Part shown: piece by piece, positions 12,801 to 27,800 of the stretch
How the letters are laid out: every line of letters starts with the position of its first letter
How positions within the stretch are numbered: position 1 is the stretch's first letter
Origin: Triplophysa rosa
Lineage: Eukaryota; Chordata; Actinopteri; Cypriniformes; Nemacheilidae
Direction: 5' to 3'
Assembly: GCF_024868665.1 (NCBI RefSeq)
Contig: NC_079893.1
Coordinates: 9,906,407-9,970,406, forward strand
DNA: 64,000 nucleotides
Translations under genes and position numbers: made by a program
The notes under the pieces: generated by a model
Told to the model about the DNA's origin: nothing
The model's database searches: none
What the model saw: the letters and a program-made list of their open reading frames with translations, nothing else

Positions 12801-15800
12801 CTGGTGCAAAAGCAAATGTACTAAAACGTACGAATAAGATTGTACGAATTCAAACGAAATAGCCACCTCGTAAAATAGTTACGAATTACCGTGAGATTGT
12901 GTTGGTACTTCCTAACAGATTTTTGATTATTTTAATTATTTAACATTATTTTATTTATCAATAACTCATTTTTATTTCTTTTAACTATTATTAAGTCCCA
13001 GAGTGTTACATCAAATTCTGTTACTCATCGCAGGTTCCAAATTACTTCTGTCTAGTCTAGTCTAGCGTGACTACATACTTATTTTCTTTTTCAATGGCTT
13101 AGCATTTTTCTTTCAGTGTGAAAAGACAAATGAATTGATTCTGAAATCGTATTGTGTCGCACCTGGTTTGCACACAGTGTGGCCTCAAATCAATTTAAAT
13201 CACTCAAGGCTCATGGTCCAGAAAATTGGCATGTCGAAGCCGTGAGTGCTGCGTAAGAGAGCTCTGTGTCTTGTTAAGCTGTAGATGTTTCTTAAAGTGC
13301 GCCTTTGTGAGCCTCAAATCTGTTTGTAGAGGGAAGCCATCTTTAGCGAACAGTCGTCACCACGGCAACCATTGAAGCCAAGAGATGCTCAGAGAGAAAA
13401 AGAGCAGGAGACATTATGTGTGCGTGTGAGACAGAAAGAGCACATAAAGCTATTGAATGAGAGACATTGAGCCAGATCCAGCACTGTGTCATTCATAGTA
13501 CTTTCTCTTACATCTCAGGGATTTCCATATGTCTCAAAGGCCATGCCTGCATTAGACTCAGCCTCAAATGATACGGCCACAGTCTGTTCGCAAACCGTCT
13601 GATGCATATTGCACACAAAATTAACTTTTTTGATCTAATAAGATTAAATGATTAATGATAAATGATAGGCCAACATATATTATTTAACAATGAATTAAAT
13701 AATTTAATCATTCATATAGAAGTTAATAACTTTTTCACGACAGTCTGATATTGTGGTATGATATTGTCCTGATAACCCCGCCCCTCAAATCAAAATGAGC
13801 TGTGATTGGTTGTTTTAGATATCAGTCGTCTCATCTGTGGGTGTGGCTTGGCCTATTTTTGGCGTGTTTGCGTATCACACAGCCATCTCTCTCATAAAAA
13901 TTCTCACATCATTAACATCAAGTTTCCCATACTGACTTCACGTTTCCTCATTGCTATACTTTAGTTTTCATTTTTCCTCTCCTTCTCTTCTTCTAACTGT
14001 GTCATGTATGTGTGTGCGTGTGAACAGCGACGAGCCCATTGTCCCTCTATGTCAGTCGTGTCTTGAGAAAGGCTGCCTCTCTATCGCCTCCAATGCGAAG
14101 GTTGCCAAGAACGACCTGGCCGGTTGCCGGGAACGTCCCTCCGGCGAACGGCGCCGTTTTGTGACATTTGGGGGAGTGACAGAGATGGAGAGTACCTCCT
14201 GGATAGATGAGGATAAGGGAGGGGGAGAGGAAGAGAGAGGCGAGGCAGAGAAGCTTCGATATCTCCTTTCGATGGCACCTGTGGCTGTGCCCACCATAGG
14301 GCTGGGCTCCATACTGACAAAGAGAGCAGTCCGCAGGTGCATTGCATTTTTGCACAGCAGTCCAGAGTGCATGCACATGTAAAGGGGTCACATCTAAATT
14401 TTTTGATATTAGAAATTATAGTTGTCATCCCATGTCCTGCTTATTATGTCACCACAACAGAGCAGCACAGGTTGCTGAACTTGAAACAGATGTGGTTGAC
14501 ATATAAATGTTGGGCTTTGTGTGGCAATATAATCTGTTTGATATCACTGAGAACGTTTTGCAACTCAGTTTTGATAAATGCTGTTATGGAATGAAGAAAG
14601 AGTTTTTAATTAGTAAACTGGACTGTAGTTTATTTACATAGGTATCACCTGGATGTTTTTTATCATTTATTAATGGGACGGGTGCTGAGCTCTTATTAGA
14701 TGCCAAGTCATCCATTTAAAAACCTTTTTTAATTAATTTTGTAATGAAATGAATGTTGGCAAAATAAGAAATGTTGCCTTTAAAACAAAATTTGGCACGC
14801 CTTAAGATCCAAAGGTTTATCAGGTCCGAAGATAGTGAAAAACATTTCTGTTAAGTAACACAAAACTTTTGAAAGGTATTGTATGCTAGATACAAATGTT
14901 AATAATTTTGTTTATTTGTATAAACAAAATTTGTTAGTTTGAAGAATGAAGGAAAATTTTATGTTTTATGATATGACCCCTTCAGAGTCTACTCGGACAG
15001 TAATGTTTTTGTTCACGAAAGTGCATAAAGAATACACACTCACACTGCCTGTCGAGAACTGCCTGCTCTGACGAATCACTGCACTTTCTCAGTTAGTATT
15101 TTTGTATTTTCCAGTACAAATATCTGAGCATTCTTAAATTAAGATACATTTACTTAAGAAGCAAAAAGTCTTATTTTCGAAATAAATATAATACATACAG
15201 TCACGGAAAACATTACGGGACCGTATCTGAATTTACTATTTTATAGTTATGTGTTTAGGTAAAATTATTACATTTGTTTAATTCTGTGAACTACTAACAA
15301 TATTTCTTCCAAATTTGAAATAAAGATATTGTTTCTATTTGCATGTATTTTCAGAAAATGAAAACTGAAGAAACAGGTCAAAATAACAAAAGATGCTCCG
15401 TATTTTTGCAGACCTCAAATACTGCAAATAAAACAAGTTCATTTTTAAGCAATACAACAGTAAAGACCATTGCACATTGAGTCTGAAATTTGCGTACAAA
15501 CGAGCGCCAAATACGAAAAAAAACGCATACAAAAATTTCGGACTGTATGTGCAAAGACCTTAATATTTGTGTATTAAGAAAAAGTTCCAAAAATACTTTT
15601 TATGTAATAGAAATAATGTTATGAAATTCTTATAACAGTTTTCATGTGTCTTATCATGCTGTCAGTCTTTCACATTGCTGTTGGATGATTGCTGTCACTC
15701 CTGAGGTTTGATTCTGTTGAAATTCAGCAAACACCGGACTGGAATGGCCACAATATCTAGAAAGGCTGATTAACATTAAAAATTTTTACGGCTGTAGATA

Positions 15801-18800
15801 AATTAAGTTAAATAAAAAAACATCTTACATTAAGTTTGACTTCTTCATCAAGTACTTAATTGAAGATTTTTTTTTTTTACCCCATTAGCATTGTTTTAAG
15901 CAAAAACTCAATGATCTGTTTTTTAAAACACAATATTTAATACATGTAGTCATTTTGCTTCTCAAGTAAATGTATCTTGATTAAAAAAAAATATTTGTAT
16001 TGAAAAACAAGACAAAAATACTGAAAATCATATTTTGCAATGTGCTTACCAACAGAACCCGGACACACGTGCACATACTCACCCTCGCACATGCTGGCGT
16101 GTGGGAATGTGAACAGCGATGCTGCAATAATAGTAGCATGTTGGCTTCATCTGACTGGGGTTTATGAAGCTGTAGGACTCATGCCTTGTAAGGCTGTTAG
16201 CATGATGCTAACAACTGTACATACTGTAATAGCGGCCATGAATGCCTTACAGCACCAGTTTGAATTGAAATATCAGAGCCTGGACATCACAGACAAGGGA
16301 ATAGAATGAAATGTGTTTTTGTGCTTGTCTAAGAGAGTAAAAGCGTGTGTTCCAGTGTATGTCTGTAACTTTGAGTAGCTGCATTGCAGTTGCTTTGTTT
16401 CCCACTGGACTGCATCTTTTCCTGCTTGTACCTCTCCCTCCTATTTGCTCCTTTTTCTTTCTTTTTTCTGAATGTCTATTTCTCTGTTTTCCACATCATG
16501 ATTTGACTCACTCAGTGGAGACGCAATCCCCGAGCCTCCCGTGGTCATACCCCCCGAACCCCCCAGCCCTGTCACCTTTGACCTCGAACGACCCTCAAGC
16601 TCCGCCCAGCTCAGGGCGCTTGAGGAGCAGCTCGCTGTGAAAGCAAAAGATGAGAGAGATGATGATGAAGAGGAGGAAGAGGAGGACAGGCAACCGGATA
16701 TAACAAACGATGACATGCTGGCTCGCAGGACAGGGGCATTTCAGAAGACATCCAAGGGAATGTCGTATAACAGATTTCTCCCGCAGCCCGCCTCTAAGAG
16801 AGAAGTTACTGCAGTGGCTTTATCCGCTCAGAAAGGAAGTACCCAGATGAGTATGAGTGGAGAGAGAGACCTACAGTATCTGGAAGGAAACATAAAGACG
16901 AAGAGAACCAGGATTGGACAGAGGTGGGAGGAGTAAGATTACTAAAGTTTGAGGGTTTATCATGCATGTGACTAACATGCTTGGTGCAGTGGTGGAAAAC
17001 TTGTTCTAGTGTTGTGTGCTTGCTAAGAATATTCTTATGCATTGGCACAACCTACACAGTTTTGTGCAAGAGGCATAAATGATACCTCAAAATGTGCAGC
17101 TGCTTATCTGACAAATGCTTTAAAAGCATGTGATATTTTGACAGGAATGAACCATCTGACCAAGAACCAAACACCCAAAAGAGCCCCGACATTGTGCGTT
17201 CACCCGCATCAAGGGTTGATAACAATGAAGATGATGAGTGTTGGGATGAAGACCCCCTACCAAACGTTGAGAAGGATGACATGCTTGCACGAAGAACCGG
17301 AGCTTTCCAAAAATCAAGAGGGGGGTTTTATAATGCATTTCTTCCCACTTCTGGTGCAGTGAAACAGAAAACGTCTCCCATCACTGGAATGAATCAGTCG
17401 TGCTTCAAGAAGACCGATTCATCTCTGGACAGGTTCTGATCTTTAGGGAATGAAGTGTGTCTTTCTGAGTGTTTTTAATGTTTAGTGTAGTAGATTGCTT
17501 GGGTGAGTGTATGTTAACATGGGTTGTGATAGGCTGTTGGTCTTGATGTGTGACTTTCTGGAGTTTCTAACAAATGAAAGTTGTGTGGATCGCTGACTTT
17601 TGTGGATGTTGTCTGTTTGCTAATGTTTGTGACTGGCTTGCTGTTCCTTAAGTTAAGTACGCAAAAATACCCTGTTTTGTGCATTTGTTAGCTAAATTGT
17701 ATTGTGAGTTACATTCAAATTAAAACAGTTGTTTCACACTGGTGAGAAACTGCAGGTTTGACTAAATTTGTTTCAATTTTAATTTTAGAATTAGTGACTA
17801 AATACTTGTCCTTATGTCCTAAGATGCTCTCTGTTTCTTGCAGAATTGCAAAGTGTGTTTGTTTGATCTTTCTGTGAAATAAACACTGCTTACTTGAATG
17901 CTTTCTCATTTGATGCAGTTTAAAACAAGCGTGTCTTAAAGGGAAAGTGCACTCAAAAATGAAAATTCTGTCATCATTTACTCCCCTTCAAGCTGTTCCA
18001 AACCTGTATACATTTCTTGATTCTGTTGAACACAAAACATATGTTTTAAAGAATGTTTATAGCCAAACAGTTCTGGGGCACTATTGACTACAGCAGATAA
18101 AAAAAACTCCTACGATAGTCAATGGTGACCCAGAACTCTTTGGTGTCCCACAATCTTCAAAATCCCTTCTTTTGTGTTCAACAGAATAAAGAAATGTATA
18201 CAGGTTTGAAACAACTTAAGGGTGAGTAAACAAAGACACAATTTTCTTTTTTGAGTGCTCCAAGTGTCCACATAGTTTTAGGGTCACTGACTGTAGTTAG
18301 TATTCATTTTCAATCTCACTCTGTTCTTTCCCCTTAAATCTCTGTTATCTCTGGCTGGTCTGAGAACAGAGAGGGTTTAGCTAAACCAAACAAAACTTGA
18401 ATGCATTCCTCAGCCTCCCTTTCACAGCCCTGCTTTGCTTTAGTAACCATGGCAACTTTCTCAGCTTCGCCCTTAGCTCTGTGGCCCCGCCCCCAAGGGA
18501 TGCTGAGGACACACCTAGGAAGTGCCCTCAGATGATGGACAGGCAGGAGTCGGGCTCTGTGGGTTTGATGGGACAGGATAGTCTTATTAAAGATGAGACT
18601 AATACCAAAAGCCCCTCCCCTATGCCTGAACAAGCCTCACGTCGGCCCCTTTGGCTGGAAGATGATGATCTCCCCCCAATGTGAGAAAACACTTTGAGGA
18701 CCAATTTATTATTATTATTAACAAGTATTCTGGTGAAAGAAATGTGTTCTTCCATGTTCTGCATGAAAGGAGATAGCACTTTATGCGTGTGTCTACATGT

Positions 18801-21800
18801 TGTCAATTTATATTGTTTATTGGTGTAATTGTCAAACCAAATTATCAAAGGTGATTTTTGTCAAACGGAAAAACAGGAAACGTCATAAAATTTCTCATCC
18901 CTCTATAAACTAAAATATAGTTTTACCAAAGGACGCTGAACAGCTACCATTGCTAATATCACCTTTAAATTATTTTACTTCTGCTGTTAGATATATTTCT
19001 GAGTGAAACGGGATATTCTCAAACATTGTATTTCCCCGGAATAGATTGGAATGTGAAAATAAGTCGTTTTCAGTCAGAACGGAGTTGGTTGGGGGGTGGA
19101 TGAAAATGTAATAAATTCATAACATGAACTTAAAAGAATGTTGTATTAGAGGCAGAGCGATATGGATTAAAAGGGTATTAAAGACCATTTTAAAGTTTGT
19201 TTATTGTGTACAATAAAACTCGCTTTAATTCCTTTAATAAATTAGATACATTTTTGTTTTATGTTGACTTTAAACGATAGTTAATAAATGAAAACAAGGT
19301 CTCCATCCAAAACGTTTTTTTATTACTACCTCTTAAAAAGTTTTTAAGCTTTTTAACATTAAAAAAAATTATGACAATAATCCTTGCACAGGAGCTAGAA
19401 ACTATATATATAAAAAAACATATAGACCACTTCACAAGATGTAAACACTGGTTCAGAAGCACTTCTGGTTTCAGGTTTTTTAGAATTTTGTTTAAATTCT
19501 CATATATACTGTATAATTAAGTCTTAAAAAATATTTCTTTGACATTTTGATTCGGTTGTAATTGTTCTGATGGTTGCATTTTGTTCAAAGTAACGTTCGT
19601 GTTAAACCGTTTTCTGGACCAGCGGTGGTCTGTATACTGTACTTACTTTGTAAATAAAAATCATTATATTATATAAAAACATTATAGTGTTTAGTGCGTA
19701 GTGTTGGATTTACAAAAGGTTGATAATCAAAACATTTTTTTAAAAAGAAAGGTCTGTGCAGATTGTTTTATTATGTCCTCATGTTTTATTCTTATAGCTC
19801 ATCTTTTCTTCTTATTTATTAATATCCTAGATTCAGAGCCACTAGTGTTTCTAATGAATCCGAGTAAGTTTCTTTTTTGTTTGTTTTTCTGTCTGTCATT
19901 CTTTGTATTGCTGCTGCAGAACTGAGCATCTGCATGTACTAGAAACACATGTCTATTTCCATCGAGATACAAACGGTTCCTAAATGTACACACTTTTCCT
20001 TTTTATGCATGTAAACTTAGTAGTAAAGCCTGCCTTTACATGTGCATGTGAAAACATATAATTGGATCTTTCTCATGGTTTGCTGTGTTGGATACATTTT
20101 TCTCTTGAATAAAATGTGTGCACATACTTTTAACCTCATTCCACTATAGCGGTGACTCTAACACAACAGTTCAACCATCTTTGCTATTTTCACCCCATCA
20201 GATGTCTTAGCCAATGAAATGAATATCAAACTAACAGTTACAAAAAAGCAGATTTGGTATTTCGATTAAAAGGTATAGCTACTTGGTGAGTGTTTTTCTC
20301 CCACTATCGAGCATTTTTGGTTTAAGTGATGTGTAATTGTATTAAAATTAACGATAATATTAACGATAAATGAAATCACATTTAGGTGAATATTTGTGAT
20401 ATTCAGGATAACACATTCTGGTATGATTGGGAGAAAATATTGAGGAAAAAATGCACTACAGAATACCCGTTTGCATTATGGCACAGAGCAGAACTTGTAC
20501 TGTCGAATATGTGTAGTTTTCTTGTAGTTGTTCTGTTTGAATTGTACAGTACATGGTCTTGATAACATTTCTCTCACTTAACCACGTCATTCCTAGTTAG
20601 CATCATGCTAACATTTCATCTCTGAACTTCTTGTCAACAACTCAAAGGAAGGCATGTAGATTTTCGCTCTCACCTTTCCTTTATCTGAAAGCAACTTTCA
20701 AACTTGCCTTTTGACTTGTTTGCTATTCACAGGAGTATGAGTTTGATTGACATGCGCGATGAAGAGGACGAGATGGCGTACCTTCAGCCGCACAGCCAAT
20801 CACGACATGAGTGCCTACACAACCAGTACAACAAACTCAGAGAGGAGGAGGACCAGTGGCAAGACGTGAGTCATGCAAACCCACACAAAAACGCGTGCAC
20901 GTGTAATTTGGATATGTGTACATTTTCTTGCGTCTGTGCGCAGGACTTGGCACGCTGGAAGAATCGGAGACGAAGTGCCTCTCAGGATCTGATCAAAAAG
21001 GAGGAGGAGAGGAAGATGATGGAGAAGCTGATGTCCACGGATGGAGGATCTGGCCATCGCAGGAAGAGCATCAAAACTTACAAAGAGATTGTAGAGGAAA
21101 AGTGAGCGACGTAAACATGTACACCCTCAAGATTTAGAACGGCCTTTGCGTATCTTATTGCTAAATTTGACCTGGTGCGGATAGCTTTGTTTATTTGCAT
21201 AGGTTGTTGTCTGTGTTGTTTTAGCATCTGATTCGTTGAACATGCAAATGCGGTTTCAAAATACGGCCGGAAAATTAGGGCTGGATTCGATTTGCATGGC
21301 ACAGTTCATGTTCTTAAAGGACGGTTTTTATGCTAACTCTTAGTCTGGCTCTCTTTACTTTTACCATACGCTGTGTGGATATATATATATATATATATAT
21401 ACAGTATATATATATACATATATATTCTCCATTACAATTTAATAGTCAAGATGTACCGCAGCTGTTGAATTCACCCCTTACAAGCTGCTAAGCTGAAATC
21501 TTATTGGCCACTTCATTTCATTTAAGTTCCTTTAAAAGCCCCCATTCCCTTATATAGCACGCTATTTGAAGGGACAGCCATTTGGAATGGTGTCTGAAAC
21601 CATGAATGTTGACAACGAGACTCAATTCAATCCCATGATGCACTGCAATAACAAGTTTAGCGCTAATGTACACTCACAGGTGGTCTTGGAAGACATGGGA
21701 ATTATTATGGTTATTATAGTTTTGTTTTAAGTTTCGTTGTAGTTTTATTAGTATTTTGAATTAGCTTTTATTTTGATACTTTATATATAAAATAAACAAC

Positions 21801-24800
21801 ATTAATAATATATATACATAATAATAAATAATAATAAAAATGGGTAAATAAAATAAATTATATATATTTTTTAAATACATTTCCGTTTAAATTTTGAGCA
21901 ATATTTATTATTTTATTAATGAATTATTATGTTATTATTTATTCGTTTATTATATTGCTGTTTAAGTTAAATACATTTTTATTTTAGTTTTTGTTTAGTT
22001 TTTACTTATTTTGAGTTAATAATTTTTGTGTCTTAACTTAAACGTAGATCATTTAAATAGTTTAGATTAAGTTTTTCAAATAATATTTAGGCAGATATTT
22101 TGTTATTTCAATAAACAGAAATGTTTTCATAGTTTTAGTTTTAGCAAACTATAATAACCCTAATTCACTCATTTTCATTTTCATTTACATCTTCTTCATG
22201 CGAATTATATTAGTGAAATAATTTAGAGAATTGTAAATGAGGGCTTCTAGACCCATTTTGAAAACAGCCCATGTGTTTCCCTGGAATCAAACCCGTGACC
22301 TTGCAGTTGAGCTTTATTCTCGTTGCCATGAATGTTGACAACGAGACTCAATTCAATCCCATGATGCACTGCAATAACAAGTTTAGCGCTAATGTACACT
22401 CACAGGTGGTCTTGGAAGACATGGGAATTATTATGGTTATTATAGTTTTGTTTTAAGTTTCGTTGTAGTTTTATTAGTATTTTGAATTAGCTTTTATTTT
22501 GATACTTTATATATAAAATAAACAACATTAATAATATATATACATAATAATAAATAATAATAAAAATGGGTAAATAAAATAAATTATATATATTTTTTAA
22601 ATACATTTCCGTTTAAATTTTGAGCAATATTTATTATTTTATTAATAAATTATTATGTTATTATTTATTCGTTTATTATATTGCTGTTTAAGTTAAATAC
22701 ATTTTTATTTTAGTTTTTGTTTAGTTTTTACTTATTTTGAGTTAATAATTTTTGTGTCTTAACTTAAACGTAGATCATTTAAATAGTTTAGATTAAGTTT
22801 TTCAAATAATATTTAGGCAGATATTTTGTTATTTCAATAAACAGAAATGTTTTCATAGTTTTAGTTTTAGCAAACTATAATAACCCTAATTCACTCATTT
22901 TCATTTTCATTTACATCTTCTTCATGCGAATTATATTAGTGAAATAATTTAGAGAATTGTAAATGAGGGCTTCTAGACCCATTTTGAAAACAGCCCATGT
23001 GTTTCCCTGGAATCAAACCCGTGACCTTGCAGTTGAGCTTTATTTCTTTTTCTCAGAGAGCGTCGGGAACAGGAGCTACATGAACAGTACTGTAAGGCCT
23101 CCACCCCAGAGGAGAAAGCAGCCATACTTCAACGCTACGCTCTCCGCTTCACCATCAGCGATGCCATACTAGAGAAACTTCAGCTCCCCAAACTGCCTTC
23201 CGCCACGACGCCGGTGCACTCCTCGCCTCTACATGAGTCTGTGAAACAGTCCACGCATTCAATAGAAGCAGAGGTTGCAGAGCCTACACAAACTTCCCCT
23301 ACACAGCACAGTTTACCTACAGGCCAGCAGACGGCACAGAAGCAGCTGCCGAGAAAGCCCAAAACACCTGAACAATTACCTACCAAAACCATCAAAACTC
23401 CGGAAGTCCCACCAGCGCCTGCACGTCCACTTCCTTCATCCTCAAAGCCTGTGCCACTTATCACCCCGAAACCCTACAGTCAGCCCAAACTCAACCAGGG
23501 GCCTCGCAAGCCACTGAAGGTTCGTCTACATTTATTTATTTATTTGGTAATACCACAGTAGTTTTTCTCTTTGAAGGTTCTATCCAGGCATCGAGAAATT
23601 GTTTTAACAAACATGACCCAATGAATGTTCATACTTCAATATGTAGAGCAACAGCTCCAGGGCCAGATTTGACTCATGTTATTGTGTGTTTTTGTTTTTA
23701 ATACAGATCGATGGCTTTATGCGTTTGAATGGCGAGAGCACACAGGACGACAACAGACAGAGTGGTGTTAAAAGCTCTCTGGTGCATTCTGTCCCATTCT
23801 CGTCCACACTTTCAAAGCCAGCCACTCAAAGTCAACCAAATGATGAGCTACATGTGTTAGAAACTCCCCACCACCAGCAGAACTCGCCTGTGTCTGTTCC
23901 TGACCAGGAGAAAGAGACTGTAAAGGAAGAAAAAGAATCTTCTCTTAGCATTCAGGAAGAAAACAGCAAAGCAGACATCTCATCTACACAGTCCGAGTCA
24001 GAACCCGAAGGTTAAACACTATATTCATATTTTTCTCATTTAAAAGAGGTGACATCATGAGAAATCCCTTTTTTTGTTTTCAGACAACTCACAAGGTCCT
24101 CCCAAGTCTCAACAGAGCATCTATTAAAACTAATGGGTTAAAAAGTGTTCATATAATCTTCATAGAATTTGATCTTTTTTTGTATACTGTTACTGAAGAG
24201 AAGAGCTGTTATAATGGACAAAAACAAAACTGTTTCATTTTAAGGGTCATTGGAAAATGGTCAGTTACAACTCAATTATAATAATGATAACCTTTGGTGC
24301 AGAAAACCTATAATAAAATTATGGATGGAACACAGAAATATGTCAAACAAATATGACCCCTTTGAAACAGAAGTACTGTAGATTGGAACAGTCATGGATT
24401 TTTTGGGGTAATATCTTATATTCGCCGATTTTAACAGGAAAGCAGACAATTCCTGAACCGGCTGTGAAGCGTAACTGCATTGTCACGACAACCATTGTGA
24501 CTGAACTTACTCAGACACACCCCCTCCAACCAAATGACACGTCCAGCACAGAGCAGGTGAGCCTTTATTATTAAACATTTAATATTAGTAATATTTTAAT
24601 AAAAATATTTAATATGAATATTTGTCATGTTTGTCATGTTAATATTGACCATAAAATATGAATATTATAAAAATATAAAATATAAAAATTATAATTTCTG
24701 TTGACAATGACTAAAAATTTGTAATAAATACAAAATCTAGAATTCTCACCACATGTTTATCTGTTTAACGAATTATAGACAATATTGTCTTTATTTGATT

Positions 24801-27800
24801 TATTGTTGACTATTTGATTAGTTAAAAACCCTGTTTTATTTTCACATTAAATGTAATAAGTATCTCTAATCATTTCCTTTCATTTCCATCAGCTTACCTC
24901 ACTTCAGAGTTCAAGTGGTGATAACTCAACTACTGAGTCCAGCAAAGCTGACCAGACTTCATACTCACAGTCATTGACAGGTAATACAATCCCTCCGCAT
25001 CACATGCTCAGTTTCTCATAACGTGATTGGTCAATGACTGCAGTGCAAAAGAAATGCCAATAGTTGGTTAGAAGTGAATCCCTACTCAACTCCCCCACTT
25101 TTAGTCCTTCGTTCACCTCCTCTAAATCTTCCTTTGGCTTTCCTTTTTCTGGTTTGTCTTTTTCTACCTTTCTCCTTTCCCTGTCTCTTTCTTTCCCTGT
25201 CGTTGACTTTTTTCTGGCTGGTTTCATTTGGTGTTGCGTGGGTCTGTTAGGCTCCTCAAGTAGCTCTAGATTACGCTGGGAGTTCTTCGCTCCAACAGGT
25301 AAAACCGATGGATGAGCTAAGATGAGGCTTTATTTTCCATGAGCGGCGGATGGGATCATATTCATCCATCTGCCCATCTCTTGTTTGTTTCCTCTGTAAA
25401 GGTGCATTTTATACGCTTGTTTGCTGAGGGCACAATGATAAACTAAAGAGGTTAAAAAACATTTCCAAATAAGCACAGAGTTATGTGTAGGCCCACATGA
25501 AATCTGTGCAACAGAACTGTCTGTTATTCATATGCATATTTACCACCATCATGGTTTGAAAACGCACAGCATTTTACTTTTTGCTAGATTCAACACATTT
25601 TACCCCGTTTAAATCTATTTTTGCAGATTGTCCCGTAAAATCAGTGCTGAAAATGTGAGCAGATTCCATCTGGGCGTATGTGTCATTTTGTCCTCACCGA
25701 GCATTTGTAGCATTTATAGCAAGTCATATGTCAGCACTTCATAACTGTAGATGATATTTAGCCGGAGCATTATGCAGTCGTGTACACCTCTATAGATACT
25801 GCAGTGTTAGTCTATGTTATATTGCTTTATCTCCTACCGTTTTAATGTTTACATTCACAGCTTCAGAAGAATACGTCCTTCTATAGTCCTTGGTCCTGTT
25901 TACATCTAGTATTAAGATCCATCTCGTGTGATCCATTCACAAGCGTACAGGTGTAAATCAGGTCCAACCAAACCACATTCAGAGGTGGTCAGAAACTGAC
26001 ACGACCTGACAACTTACACTTTTGCATTAAAAAAAAAAGCAAAAAGAGGAACTTACGCTCTACAATTGATCTTCCTCTGTTACGGTAACGTTATTTTGGA
26101 AAGTTCTCCTGGGTCAAGAAACATGTTTCGTGTGTTATTTTTGGCCAAGACTCTTTAAATTCGCCTCAGAGCTGAGCTTCAGTAACCTGTTAACCTTATC
26201 ACAATAACCTGCATACAAACTTTTTGGTAAAGCAGTTAGCTAGAGATTGATGCTAAAACCAGATGGAAACAGACCCTTACAGGGACAGTTCACCCAAAAA
26301 AGAAAAAATTCTGTCGTCATTTACTCGCCCACGTGTTGTTCCAAAACGGTGTAAATTTCTTTGTTTTGATGAACACGGAGAAAGATATTTGGAAGAATGC
26401 TTGTAACCAAACAGTTCTCGACCAACATTGACTACCATAGTGGGAAAAATGACAATGGTGCTCAAAACTGCCCCAGAACTGTTTGCTGTCCTACATTCTT
26501 CAAAATATCTTCTTTTTTATTTAACAGACATTTTTCATACTATGGTAGTCAATGGTGTCCAAGAACTGTTTGGTTACAAGCATTCTTCCAAATATCTTTC
26601 TCTGTGTTCATCAGAACAAAACATTACATACAGATTTGAAACAACTCGAGGGCGAGTAAATGTTGACAGAATTTTTATTCTTGGGTGAACTGTTCTTTCA
26701 TAGACCCTTAATGTCTTGACAGTATTGTCTGTCTTTTTACTCTCTCTCTCTCTCTCTCTCTTTCTGTGCAAACTTATTCCATGTGTATCTTTGTACCACT
26801 TTAAGCTTCTGTACTGTTGCTTTCTTGGGCGTAAGTAGATGTTAAGGTGAATTGAATATGTTTCTAAAGTCACTGTTTGTTTTTCTTCCACAGAGATGAT
26901 TGATTACTCCAGTGAATGTGTAAGTATTACATGTGTGTTTAAACTCATTCTTCACGTCCAGAATCTCCTCCTCAATTCATTTTCTCCATTTCTAGTCTTT
27001 TTCCTTGTTAGTTAACACATTAGACCTGAACACTCAAAAGTTGCTGTACCTTTTTTGGTACTCTACCAATCAGACCACCAAATTCTAAAAATGAGCTGCC
27101 TGCATTCTTAAAAATAAAGTTGCTTGAAAGGTTCTTCACAGCGATGCCATAGAAGAACCTTTTCTTGGTTCCACAAAGAACCATTCAGTCAAAGGTTCTA
27201 TCAAGAACTTTACTTTTTTTATAATCTGAAACCTTTTTTCGCCACAAAGAGCCTTATGTGAAACAGAAAGGTTCTTCGGATGTTAAAGGTTCTTCTATGG
27301 CATCAAAGTACCTTTGAAGCACCATTTTGTTAAGAGTGTGTTTGGCATGTTCATGGATGGTCGATACTCAACTTTGATGTGAAGGAAATAATTCAAGTGT
27401 AGATGAACTCTGTCTTCTTACTCTCGAATTACTTTCTTCTTCCGTGTGTGTGCGTGCATCAGATCGAAACCCCAATGTTGAACCTTACAAAAAGGGTTAA
27501 CCACTGGACGTGGGATCCTAATGAAGAGCGCAAACGGCAGGAGAGATGGCAACAAGAGCAGGAACGCCTGCTGCAGGTACAACAGCCAGTCTGGGGTTTA
27601 TCTGACAGAACTGCACACCTGCTATTCTGTCCCTGCAATTCTTTAGGCTGTTCTTACCTTTCCGTTACCTGTTCTCAATTCTGTCCTACTGACCCTGTCA
27701 CAACTGACCCTTAGCTATGCCCCACCCTAAAACTGTTATTGACCAATGACCACTAATGTCTCTATAAGTCTTGTATACGGTTGGTTTTCAACTAAATTTG

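Larger units (their letters stand above)
9827..17432 (+). other. limch1: limch1 tandem family of six symmetrical phase-2 exons
   Basis: Exons 9827-10165, 10870-11151, 11384-11638, 14028-14336, 16516-16923 and 17145-17432 are all multiples of three (339, 282, 255, 309, 408, 288 nt), start and end in phase 2, and carry one copy each of an acidic stretch followed by a K-D-D motif: [40 protein letters not shown] (degenerate), [20 protein letters not shown]. Exons two and three of this list are sisters (both end ITQSDL..W.RLK.NTE.R); the last two are sisters (both have [13 protein letters not shown] and a later N.FLP). Each can be skipped without frameshift, so alternative splicing is likely (inference). 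Confidence 0.88.

Noticed and set aside
14047..14428. Three long minus-strand frames
   Set aside because: Shadows of the limch1 exon 14028-14336.
15335..15590. Hydrophobic minus-strand frames
   Set aside because: Inside the MITE 15196-15796 with no family similarity.
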